Source: Halicephalobus mephisto
Lineage: Eukaryota > Nematoda > Chromadorea > Rhabditida > Panagrolaimidae
Direction: 5' to 3'
Assembly: GCA_009193035.1 (NCBI GenBank)
Contig: SWDT01000249.1
Location: forward strand, 1-45,862
Length of the DNA stretch: 45,862 nucleotides
Each line of letters opens with the position of its first letter. Positions within the stretch are counted from its first letter, which is position 1. Shown piece after piece: positions 1-12,900 of this stretch. The position numbers and the translations under genes are program-made. The notes beneath the pieces were generated by a model. It was given only the letters and a program-made list of their open reading frames with translations. It made no database searches and had not been told where the DNA came from.

Positions 1-48
1 AGCTCATTCTGGCAATTCCCGAGACATGCACGAAAAACCAATGGCCAA
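1..48 (+). CDS. Possible further upstream exon end of zfh-2
   Basis: The first 48 bases are open in all frames that matter and end at a plausible donor (CCAA|GTAAAT). In the one frame whose phase fits the next exon at 984, the peptide ends ..ETCTKNQWP and joins as N-V-L-S-A-K. No finger or homeodomain residue supports it, so this is a phase-compatible guess. Confidence 0.2.
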
Positions 49-983
49 GTAAATAGGAGCCGCTTATTGATAATTCGGACTTTTTTGGAAAAACGAGATT
101 GGAGCTTTTGGGATATCTGAAAATGAAGAAATGACGCTCTTTGAAGAGAAAACTTGGTAAACGAGCTTGCTGTCGAGGAACACCCGCGGGAGTAATTCCT
201 TTCTGGATATCTTCCAAAAAGTCAAAAATGGTCCATTCGAGATTTTAAAATTTCGCAAATTGGCTAACCATTTTCTTTTTACTCGAATTATACTGTTTAA
301 TTTCTAAAGTTTTTTAAAATTAAATTATTTAAAAAAATTAAATTTTTAAAAAAAATTATAAAACAAATTTTGGAATTTTTAAAATTAAAAATTAAACATT
401 TTTATTTTTTTAATTAAAAATTAAAAATCTTAATTTTTAAAATTCAAAGTTGGAAATTTTTATTTTTTTAAATTTAGAATGAAATTTGAAATTTTTGAAT
501 TTTTATAAAATTTTTCAAAATTAAAAATTGGATTTTGAAAATTCTGAAAATTTTAGAATCTTTATGAATTCAGTAGCAAATTCTAAAAGATTTTAAAATT
601 TTCTGAAGTTCTCCAAAATTCATTAATAACTTCAAAAAATCTCAATCTGGTAACAAATTCTGGAAAATTCTACAGTTTCTAAAATTTTAGAATCCTCAAT
701 GAATTTCGAAAAATTCTATAAAATTTAAATTTTTTTATTTTTAAAGATTTTTAGAATTTCTTAAATTTTTTAGATTTTTAAATTTTTTGAATTATTTTAT
801 TTTTTAAGATTTTCGAATTTTTAAATTTTTTGAATTTTTTTTATTTTTTAAGATTTTAAGATTTTCGAATTTTTAAATTTTTTGAATTTTTTTATTTTTT
901 AAGATTTTCGAATTTTTAAATTTTTTTAGATTTTTTTATTTTTTAAGATTTTTGAATTTTTAAATTAACGTGATTTTTTGCAG
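49..983 (+). other. AT-rich intronic sequence upstream of the 984 exon
   Basis: Positions about 60-290 are of mixed composition with no convincing exon on either strand. From 290 to 970 the sequence is A/T homopolymer-rich with short repeats of the type TTTTTAAGATTTTCGAATTT (about 795-960), ending in the acceptor TTTTTTGCAG at 974-983. Nothing else is seen. Confidence 0.6.
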
Positions 984-3900
984 ATGTGTTAAGTGCCAAG
1001 TTGCCGATCCCGGAACGAATTCCAGAAGATCCGGAAGAACTTGAGGATATTTTGAAAATGAATTTCGGAAAAATCAAATGTGAACAATGTAACGAAAAAA
1101 ATTCTTTCCTTGCAGGTTGGTTTCGATTCCAGATTCTCGTAAATTTCCGAGGAAACATTTGTTTGCTTTTCCAGGATCTATTGTTTTGTCCAATCTTGTT
1201 CCTTGGATGAGTGAAACTGACTTTAAAAAAAGTAAACTTTCCTTATTGTTCCTATTTTTCAAGCATTGGAAATTTTTCCCGAGTCGATTTCATTATGAAA
1301 ACAAGCCTATCTTTTGTAAAAAAGTGTTTTGAGATTGTTCAAGATTGCGATTAAGAACGGAGATTGGACAAGAAAATGCGTGCTAATAGGAAACGGACCA
1401 GACTATTCGTTTTTATTGATTTTTTTCACAAAAATTTTATTTAAAATTATAGAAGTTTTCAGACTCTGACGGAAAGTTTTGGTGTTTTCGGATAGATTAC
1501 AAAAGTTTTTAAAATGTTGAAGAAATTTTGTAAAAAGTTCAGAAATTTTAGTAGAAAATTACAGAAGCCTTCAGAATCTGATTTATGGAAGATTTTAGGA
1601 GCTTTTAAATAAATTACAAAAGTTTCTAAAATGTTGGAGAAATTTTTGGAATTTTGTAAAAAGTTCAGAAATTTTGGTAGAAAATTACAGAAGCCTTCAG
1701 AATCTGATGGAAAGTTTTGGGATTTTCGAATATACCATAGAAGCTTCTGGAATGTTAGAGACTTTTGAAATTTTATAAAAACTTACAAATTTTGGTAGAA
1801 AATTATAGAAGCCTTCAGAATCTGACGGAAACTTTTGAGAAAATTCTAGAAGATTTTGGGATCTTAGGAGAACTTCCAGAAGCCTATAAAAAAATTCAAA
1901 ATCTAACAGAAGCTTCTAGAAGTCTCCAGAACCCAGTAGAAGCTTCTGAAACCTTGGAAATATTTCCAAAAAACTTTAAAATTCTTTAAAAATTTCAAAA
2001 CTTTCTATATTTTTACAAAATTAAATAATTTTTATCAGAATAATTTTAATTTTTTTGTTTTTTAAATGGATTTTTTTTATTTTTTTAAATGAATTTTTTT
2101 ATTTTTTTAAATAAATTTTTTTATTTTTTTTAAATTTATTTTTTTATTTTTTTTAATGAATTTTTTTATTTTTTTTTAAATTTATTTTTTTGTTTTTTTT
2201 AATAAATTTTTTCAGATTCGATACAAACACTGGAAGCTCATTTGAAGGATCACGAGACTGGAGAGGTCAAGGAGGTCAAAGAAGGGGATTTCAGTTGTCC
2301 TCTTTGCGAAGAAGAAAAACCGATATCTTCGATGGAGATGCATTTACTTGAAGACCACAAAATTTCTTCCGAAAAAGCAAAAAAATTAATGGATACAGTT
2401 TTGCCCGAAAATGGACAGTGAGTTTTCGATTACCGTAATCGTCATTTTTGAAACAGAATTTTAAACATTCTTATTTTTTATGATTTTTTTTTGGAAAATA
2501 AAAAAATTATTTTTATTTTTTTTCAGAAACGAAGAAACTTCGCCGATTTACAGATTTCATTGTACCGTATGTCCTATGGTGTTCAAAAATAAAGAAAGTT
2601 ATCAAAAACACGCCCTGAGGCATCTGTTCGACTGCAGTCACAAGTGCTCCAGATGCAGCAGGTCCTTCAAAACCGAAATCAGCTTGAAGACCCACTTGAC
2701 GAACAAACACGGAATCCACAACGTCGAGAACCTCCACGAACAGAAATGTTCCATTTGTGACGAAATTTTTTCCGACAGAAATTCGCTCCAGAATCATGTT
2801 TATTCTATTGATCATCTTCATAAAGCCAAAAAATTTCTCGAAGATCAAAGTCAAGGAAATCTCGGAACGAAAATAAACGATCAAGTTCTTTCACTTTTGA
2901 AATCAGAAGCCAAACCGTTCAGATGCAACGTCTGCAGATTGAGTTACGGTCAAGGAAGCACTTTGGACATCCATCTCAGAAGCGTCGCTCATCAAACACG
3001 GATAAGTCGGCTTTCGGAGCTCCTCGCCGCAGGCGAAGTCGAACCTAATCTTCCCGTCAGCGAACAGCCCGGTGGAGTCCTCCAGAAGACCATCGGGGAA
3101 CTAGTTCTTCCAGCGACCAAACATGAACTTGAAAAAGTTGGTTTTATTTTTTTAATTTAAAAAAAGTCAAAAAATATCATTTCAAAATTTAATACAAACT
3201 AATTTCGAAAAATTTTCAAATTCAAACAATAATTTTGAATTTTTCTTTGATTTTTAAAGATTTTATAAAATTCCACAGAATTCTAGAAATTCTTTTGGAA
3301 CTTTTTTGAAGGTTTCAGAATTTTTCCATGGATTCTGGAAACTTTTTTGAAGGTTTCGGAATTTTTCCATGGATTCTGGAAACTTTTCTGAGACTTTTTT
3401 GAAGATTTTAGAATTTTTCCATGGATTCTGGAGACTTTTCTGAGACTTTTTTGAAGGTTTCAAGATTTTTCCATGGATTCTGGAAACTTTTTTAGAAGGT
3501 TTTAAAATTTTTCCTTGGATTCTGGAAACTTTTGAAATTTTCGAAAATTTCAAGATTTTTTGAATTCTAAAAATTTTCAAACTTTTCCAAAGATTCTAAA
3601 ACCTTCAGAATACCCTACTAAGTTCTATAAATTTCTTCAAAATTTTATAATTATTTTTAAATTTATATTAATTTTACTTTTTTTTAAATGTTATATTTCT
3701 ATTAATTTTATTTTTTTTAATTTATATTTATGTTAATTTTATTTTTTTTAAATTTTATATTTTTTTTTATTAATTTTACTTTTTTTAAACTTATATTTAT
3801 GTTAATTTTATTTTTTTAAAAATAGTCATTCCCCGATTGCCCATTTTTGACCTCCCGCGGCTGTCCATAAAGGATCAGTTTCTCGATTCTCAATGGTCTC

Positions 3901-6900
3901 ATTTATTATCGTACCCCATTAGCATAAGAAAGCTGCCCAAACAAAGGGACTTTTACCTGTTTCGTTTTCGCCGCAAAAATTTTCGGAAACAAAAATTAAT
4001 AATAAATAAGGATTCAAGGTGAATTCCGGCTCATTGGTCGATTGCTTTTATGGAAATTAAGGCCCGAATCCTCATTTATTTTTGGCATTTTTGGAATTGG
4101 AGGGAAACAGCTCGTGTTCAACTATTTCCATGCTTACGGTCTTCCTATAGGATTACGGAACATTGTTGAAGATTTTCCAATTTTTCGAAATTGATTAAAT
4201 GATTTTGAAATTTTCTAAAATCACATAAAAAAATAAATTTATAATTTTTAGTCCCAACTGGAAAATTTCTAAAATTCTCGTTGAGACCATTTTTATAAAA
4301 AAATTTAATTTTCAAAATAATAATGATTTTGAAATTTTCTAAAATTACATAAAAAATTAATTCATAATTTTTAGTCCCAACTGGAAAATTTCTAAAATTC
4401 TTGTTGAAACCATTTTTAACTTTTTTATAAAAAAATTTAATTTTCAAAATAATAATGATTTTAAAATTTTCTAAAATTATATAAAAAATTAATTCATAAT
4501 TTTTAGTCCCAACTGGAAAATTTCTAAAATTCTCCTTGAGACTATTTTTGATTTTTTTATAAAAAAATTTAATTTTCAGAATTGGATAATTAAAATTTTT
4601 TAAAATTAAAAAAAACAAATTTTTATAATTTTAGTCTCAATTGGAAAATTTTGAAATTTGCTCTGAAATAAAATTATGTAGCAAGTGTTTCTAATTTTCA
4701 AAATAGGATAATTAGAGAAATTCATTATAAACCAGTGGAAACAAGTCTTGCTGATTTTGCCATTATCCATTCATCAAAAACAAATGGCATTGGGGTTTCC
4801 AATGGACACCCGTATTTTAAATTTTTTTAAATTTAGTTGAAATTTAAAAATTTGAAAAATTTTTTAAACTTAGTTGAAATTTAAAAATTTGAAAAATTTT
4901 TTAAACTTAGTCGAATTTTAAAAATTTTAAATTTTTTTAAACTTAGTTGAAAATTAAAAAAATTTTTTTAAATTTAATCGAATTTTAAAATTTTTAAGAT
5001 TTTTTAAATTATTTAAAAATTAGTTAAATTTTTAAAATTTTTAAGATCTTTTAAATTTAGTTGAAATTTTAAAATTTAAAAAATTATTTAAACTTAGTCG
5101 AATTTAAAAATTTTTAAGATTTTTTAAACTTAGTTGAAATTTAAAAATTTGAAAAATTATTTAAAAATTAGTTAAATTTTAAAAATTTTAAGATCTTTTA
5201 AATTAAGTTAAATTTTAAAATTTTTAAGATTTTTTAAAAATTGAAATTTTTTAAAATTTATTTTAAATTTTTTTTAACTTTTAAAATTTAGTTGAAATAA
5301 ATTCCCACCCCTTGTCGTCTAATTTCTGTTTAAAATTTGATTTGATTCCGAAAAAGGCGTGAGAAAGAAATTGTTCTTTGGGTTGATTTCTTTGTTCTCT
5401 TTTATGACTTCTTCACGGATCTCAAAAAACCCCATAGGTGGCCTTCGGTAATCCTCTTTATTGACTTTTGTAGAAAATTAAATCAAAAATTCATTAATGT
5501 CATAATTTCCATGTTGAAACAACTTCTGCTCTACAGTAACCATAACTAGAACATTTCGCCAAAAGCGCGGGATTTTTGAATTTGAATTTTCTTTCGCGTT
5601 GAGACAATTTTAACCATAAAGCTTTTTTAATTGAAGAATTTACCGAAATAAAACATTTTAAATATTTCTTTCGCGTTGAGACAACTTCTGCTCTACAGTA
5701 CTCCTAACTGGAACACTTCGCCAAAGCGCGGGATTTTTGAATTTTAAAAGTTTTTGAATATAAAATTCCTACTTTTTATTTTTTTTGTTTTCTTGCCTTC
5801 TTGACGGTATTGTCTGTAAAAAATGTGAGCAATCAGACAATTCCACTTTTGTCAAGGTCGCGCAAATTTTTTAGTTTCAGAAATAATTGCAGTCAATCCA
5901 GAATCGGCAAGTGCATATCAGTTTTCGGGTTGAGAGAAATTCATTTTCATTATTTGTATTTCTTTCAAAATATTTTCCAAAATTTGAGCAAATAGAAATG
6001 AGAAGAAGCCGAGCAATAAAGCGGATACCTTTCCAAATTTTAATTCTACCTATATGGCTCCCATGGTTTTATAAAAATTTCCACTTCTTTATCTTAGCGT
6101 TTTTCCCGCATCGTGCAAGGTCCGCTTTAGTACAACACATCACACGGTACAAAGTCCAAACGTTTAGACAAACTAAGCACTTAAATTTGCAATTTTGATC
6201 GTAGCTATCTTTCGACATGACTTCTCTTCTAGTGATCTAGTGAATCTACTTGTAAAGAGAGCTTGACATCAAGGTTGATGTCGTTGTTAGCTTGTTTTGT
6301 GAGATTTCTTCCTTGGGTTGATTCCTTATCTAAGAAGGCCTCGAGTTTCCGACCGGGAACCGAACCTGTGTCTCGTAACTTTACAGCCACGTGCGCTGAC
6401 TACTGCACTACCGAAACCAAAGAGAGTAATTCAATTCCAATAAAGTCATTTAATCCTAACTTTGTCCTTGAATGTCCAATCTGGAACTGAATCCAAGTCC
6501 CTCAGGTCCATATTTTACAGTCACGCGTACTGACTACTGCACTACCGGAGAATAAAATTACAATTTTTACTTATTTTTGGAATTTTTTATTTCAAAAATG
6601 ATCCATTCAGCGATTGGCTGAGTTTGGCTAATGATTCATCAGTTTTCTCAGAATAGATTTGTCACGTTTTTTCGGAAACAAATGACTGATTTGATACTGA
6701 AGGCATACTGTAGCCCGATTAAAATCGAATTAAATTTTATTCATTTTTTTGACAAGGAAACTATTTCAGAGATTTTTTTAAAGGTAAAACATCAAAATTA
6801 GAACGAATTAAAATAATTAGCAAATTTTTCATTCAAAATTTAAAAATTTCTAAATTTTCATTAAAATAATTTTTAATTTTTATTTTTTTTTAAATTCTAA

Positions 6901-9900
6901 TTTTTAAACAATTTTTAATTTTTAAATGATTTTAATTTTTTATTTTTTTTTAAATTCTAATTTTAAACAAGTTTTAATTTTTAAATAATTTTTAATTTTA
7001 ATTTTTTTTTAAATTCTAATTTTTAAACAATTTTTAATTTTTAAATAATTTTTATTTTTTAAATGATTTTAATTTTTTTTTTATTTAGTGTGGATTTAAA
7101 TATATATTTATTTGGAAATAACTTTTTAATTTAGAAAATATAAAAAATTAGAAAAATATCTTTAAATGTGTCCCAAATGGAAATTTTTCCCTTTTTGGAA
7201 ATAATCCGAAATTGGCGTTTTTCCTTTAAAGGACCAAATTGATCCCGACAAAGTAATGGACAACAATGGCGTCCATTTCGAGCCGTCCTCGGTTTAGTTT
7301 TGATTTCGATGGCCGGCTGAGCGAATAAATAAACGTGACAATTCGTTCATTTGCGTATTTGTGGTCGTATTATTCCTCTAACTTTCGAGTTTGCGTTGAT
7401 TGTTTGAATTTGACGAAAAAATTCATGTTGATGAATTTCGATCATGATTTTTAATAAATATAAAATTTTAAATTTTCTTATGTAATTTAATAAATTTAAA
7501 AAAATAAATTAAAAAAAATATAAAATTTTAAATTTTCTTATGTAATTTAATAAATTTTAAAAAATGATTTTTAATAAATATAAAATTTTAAATTTTCTTA
7601 TGTAATTTAATAAATTTTAAAAAATAAATTTAAAAAAATATAAAATTTTAAATTTTCTTATGTAATTTAATAAATTTTAAAAAATAATTTTTATCGTTGA
7701 TTTTTTTATTTTTATTGTATTTTTCTGTTTTGCAAAAATAAGTTTTTACAAAGTCTGGGATATGTCGAAATCCGGGGGCTTTTCACAATGGACTTCTTCA
7801 AAGAGGATATTATCGAACTTAACCTAGTCCTAAAATAAACTAAAATTTCGGTCGTGTCCCAGACAATTGTTCGAATTTTAACAATTTCGAAATTTTAAAC
7901 AATTTTTTTGAAATCTTAGATGTTTTTGAATTGAACATTGGTCTTCAAAATTTAGGATTCTAAAAATCAGATATTGATTCTGAATTTATGGATTTCATAA
8001 TAAAATTTTAATATTTTTTAATTTATTTTAAATATTTTTAAAATTTCTAAATTCAAAATTCAAAATTAGTTTTCAAAATTTAAGATTCTAAAAATCAGAT
8101 ATTGATTCTGAATCTATGGATTTCATAATAAAATTTAAATATTTCTTAATCCATTTTAAATATTTTTAAAATTTCTAAATTCAAAATTAAAAATTAGTTT
8201 TCAAAATTTAAGATTCTGATTTCGGATTCAGAATCTGAATTTCATAATAAAATTTAAATACTTTTTGGTCGAAGCGAATCGTGGACTTCGGACATAGATG
8301 TTTTAAAAGAAAATGTCCAATGTTGAGGTCGAAATCCGCAGTGTACTTACAACATTAAATTGACTTATTCAGTTTTGTAAAAATTTGATTTTTCTATAGA
8401 CCTCAGTACAGGAAGCAACTCTCATATAACTAATTTTAAATATCTCTAAAATAAACAATTATTTAAAATAAGTAACTCAAATCCATGGATTCTGAATCCG
8501 AAATCAGAATTTAGGATTCTGAATTGAAAATTTTGAACCCGAAGCCAGAATTAAAGATTCTGATTCCAAAACCGAAATACAAGATTCTGAATTGAAGATT
8601 CTGATTTCAAAATCGAAATTTAGGATTCTGAATTGAAGATTCCGATTCCAAAATCGAAATACAAGATTTTGAATTGAAGATTCTGATTTTAAAATCGAAA
8701 TTTAGGATTCTGAATTGAAGATTCTGATTCCAAAATCGAAATACAAGATTCTGAATTGAAGATTCTGATTTTAAAATCGAAATTTAGGATTCTGAATTGA
8801 AGATTCCGATTCCAAAATCGAAATACAAGATTCTGAATTGAAGATTCTGATTTTAAAATCGAAATTTAGAACTCTGAATTGAAGATTCTGATTCCAAAAT
8901 TGAAATTTAAGATTCTGGATCAAAAGTCAGAATTGAAGATTCTGATTCCAAAATCGAAATCCAAGATTCTCAAAACTTATTTTCGATTTCAGAATCTGCG
9001 GATTCGATTACCTTATTGTAAATACTCTTTCCTCAAATCCGATTCTAGAATTTCAACTTTCATGTCTCAACACGAAAAATCCCTCCAAAAATATTGTAGC
9101 CAATTTTCGCCTCAAGATAAAATTTTCGAATTTCGTCTGAAAATCAAAATTTCTCAAATTTCGATTGTTTCGAAAAAATTCTCCCTTCTTATTGAATCCG
9201 GATCTAGTTAGGCAACTTGATGAACAAATTCGACCGAAGGTTGTTCTTGCTCGGAAATTCGATCCGAGTTGATGGAGGCGTTGCGCACCTTGTGATGAGC
9301 GCTCTTCTGAAAGACAAGCCTTCATTTTCGGTCTTTTGTATACTTTCGAGAATTTCATTGAGGAGCCCAATCCATTGTCTTTTTCGCAGTTTTTGGTCTT
9401 GTTTATTTTACAAGTATTTTTGGAATCAGAAATTACAGTACTGTGAAAATTTTGATCAAGAAGTTTTTTGATTTTTTCAAAAATGTTTGTTTTTCAAAAT
9501 TAAAAAATTACAGTACTTAGAAAATTTTGAAAATCTTAAACGAAAAGAAATTTTAGAATTTTTCTGAAATTAAAAAATTACAGTACTTAGAAAAATCGAA
9601 TTTCGAAATTTTTTGGTTTTTTAAATATATTTTAATTTTTTCAAGTTTTTTAAACCAAAATTACAGTACTAAAAAGATTGATTATGAAATTTTCTAAATT
9701 ATTTAATATGCTTTAATTTTTTCAAGTTTTTTAAAATTAAAAAATTACAGTACTTTAAAAAATCGAATTTTGAAACTTTCTAATTTTTTAAATATATTAA
9801 TTTTCTCAAATTTTTAAACCAAAATTACAGTACTAAAAAGATTGATTAAGAAATTTTCTAAATTATTTAATATATTTTAATTTTTTCAAGTTTTTTAAAC

Positions 9901-12900
9901 CAAAATTACAGTACTAAAAAGATTGATTAAGAAATTTTGAATTTCATTATCATGAGAATGTTTATCATCATTTTTTGTTTTCTCTGGGCTCGCCTGAAAT
10001 TGAAGCCAAATCTGACTCATTCATTGATTTGTTTGGATTCGTCTGTGTCATTAATTTATGGATCAATTTCGTTTCGAAATCTGTCATTAACCTTTACTTT
10101 AATAAATGTAATTTCCGACGGCATCATTGTTGTCATTGTTCCTGTCTCGCGCAATTCAAAACTGATTCTAAAATTGCTGTTGCGCTGAAACAATTCGTTT
10201 TATTCATTTTTGAGTGGAGGACAGACTCATTTTTGGTCTTCCGCAAATACCGAATCTTTGCCAAAGGAGAATGAGAACCAATTTGAGAGAGGAATTGCCG
10301 ACAGTCCTGTCCTAAATGAGAGGTTGTCACTGTGCCTCATTTCAACAGGTTGCAAAGGGGTCTTTCATCGATGGAAATAGATCAATAAGAAGATCTGTTA
10401 AATTTCGAGGGATTTTTGGGTAAAAGTTATAAAAATAATACTGATTGATAAGCAACTGATAACCATATCTCTCTTTGGCAATTGTGGTGTAGTGGTTGGA
10501 ATTGCAACCTCCCGCGCGCGGATCCCTGAGTTCGAAAATTTCCCATTGGAAAATGAACAATTTCCTAATTACTTTTTGAATTTTAAACAATTTTCCTCAA
10601 AAAGTCACTCATTTCAAGTTTATTACCCCGCAATTAGCGACGCTCAACTCATTTTTCTTCCATGATGACTCTTTACCTTGAAAACCTCCTGCTTACCGTC
10701 CTTCGAACAACATCCATCATTAGTGTTTTTCGTCAATTTCCGTCTTATTGTCAAATTATTCCGAAGAAAAAAGTACTCGTTTTGCCGGTGGTCCCTCTGC
10801 TCTTTTCACTCATTTTTTGATGAGTGCAATTATAATTTTTGTGTTTCGTCCCAACTTTGGCTCCGATTAAAATTGTTCAAATTGTTCAATCAGCTCTGTC
10901 AAGTTAATTGCCGCTGAAAAATATGGATCAATCTCCACTGATCAAAACTAATTATTTTTTTATGAAATTTGACTTGTTTTTGAAAAAAATTATATTTGAA
11001 AAAAAATTATTTTTTAAAATTTTTTAAATTAAAATTTTTTAAATTTAACTTTTTTTTAAATTTAATTATTTTCGAAAAAAGAAAAATAATGTCAAATTGA
11101 TGTCGAAATTCTTATTTTATCTCAATCATGTTATTAAAAAACGTCTATGATAAAATTTGAAAAAAATGTTTTAATGAAAGTTTTTAGAAATTTTCCAGTT
11201 AGGACCAAAAATTACAACATTTCATTTTTATGCGATTTTAGAAAATTTTAAAATCATTAGTACTTTGGAAATCAAATTTTTTCACAAAAAATCAAAAGTG
11301 ATCTTGACTGGAAAATTTTTAAAATTCGTACTAAGACCTAAAATTGAGTTTTTGTATGATTTTGTAAAAATTAAAAAATATCTAATTAATTTTTGGAAAA
11401 CTCCAGAATCTCCTCTAGAATTACCTCTAAAATCTCCTCTGGAATTACCTTCAGAATTATTTTTAGAATTCTCTCTAGAATCCCCAGTAAAATTACCTCT
11501 AGAATTACTTTCAAAATTACTTTTAAAATTATCTCCAGAATCCCCTGTAGAATTTCCTCCAGAATTATCTCCAGAATTATCTCCAGAATCCCCTCTAGAA
11601 TTCCCTTCAAAATCCCCTCTAGAATTTCCTCCAGAATCTCTTCCAGAATTCCCTTCAGAATCCCCTCTAGAATTTCCTCTAAAATTTCCTCCAGAATCCC
11701 CTCTAAAATTTCCTCCAGAATTCCCTTCAGAATCTCCTGTAAAATTTCCTCCAGAATCCCTTCCAGAATCCCCTTTAGAATCTCATATGTAATGCGTAAT
11801 GTTATCCAAAAATCACGAGCATGGAAACTTGTCGAATACGAGCCGTTTCTTTCATTCATCAAACGTAACAACTCCCAATTTTGGCTTTGCATTTCGAAAT
11901 TACAGTCCACGTTTCTGCAGCGTTCTGTCACTCGCGAATAATCAACGAGGCAAGCGATTCGATAATTACCGTCGAGTTTTGGAGGGAGAAAAATCACGAC
12001 AGATGAATCAATTTCGAAATTTGGATTCTTTGAAGAAACTTGATTTTTCTCGACACGTGATTTTCCTCCATTTTTGTTTTTTGTTAATTTATGAAATTAT
12101 ATTAAAAATTCGGAGGAAATTTTGGGAGTTTCTAGAGTACGGTAGGGCGTTACGGATGTCCTAGGAAGCTTCTGGAGGATTCTAGGATAATTAGGAAGGT
12201 TGTGGAATTTTTTATAATTTTGTTCAAATTTGTAAATTTTCGTGGAAAATTCTGCAAATTTAATAGAAAGTTATGAAAATTCTAAGGAGATTCAGAAGGA
12301 TTCTGGAGTAGTTAAAAAATTTGTGGATTTTCGAGAATTCTAAAAAGTTTGTAAATTTTAATAGAAAATTTTGAATTCAATAGAAAGTTATGAAAATTTT
12401 AAGGATATTCTGAAGGATTCTGGAGTAGTTAAAAAACTTGTAGGATTTTCCAGAATTCTAAAAAGTTTTGTAAATTTTCCAAAAAATTCAAAGTAGTTTT
12501 ATAAAAAAATTTAATTTCACAGTACTGTAAACAGAAAATTTAAAATTGATTTTTTCCAAATTTAAAAAAACTAATTTTTGGAACATTTTCGTAAAAAACT
12601 AATTTTTGGAATATTTTTATAAAAAAATTAATTTTTGGAACATTTTCGTAAAAAACTAATTTTTCGAATATTTTTATAAAAAAATTAATTTTTGGAATAT
12701 TTTCGTAAAAAACTAATTTTTATAATTTGAAATTGATTTTTGTTCGATTTTAGAGAGGATTTCGTAATTTTCAATTTCGAATAGGAGTGACTTTGTTGAT
12801 TAACGGGATTTGCTCATTTTACAACCGGAATAATTTTGCGTCGAATTTTGATTACCATAAACGGCCAAGCACGATCACTTTTCTCTTTTCCAATGAGTGT

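Noticed and set aside
3263..3580. 105-residue minus frame with NPWKNSKIFKKV repeats
   Set aside because: Translation of the 41/52 bp tandem repeat; no homology or splice support.
4145..4618. 157-residue minus frame rich in KNYELIFY repeats
   Set aside because: Translation of a 128 bp AT-rich tandem repeat inside an intron.
8490..8980. Possible CRISPR-like array of regular repeats
   Set aside because: Units are contiguous tandem copies without unique spacers, in a eukaryotic intron.
11386..11997. 203-residue minus-strand frame with GILEEILE repeats and two overlapping plus-strand frames
   Set aside because: All are produced by a stop-free 12 bp minisatellite; no start, splice or codon-usage support.
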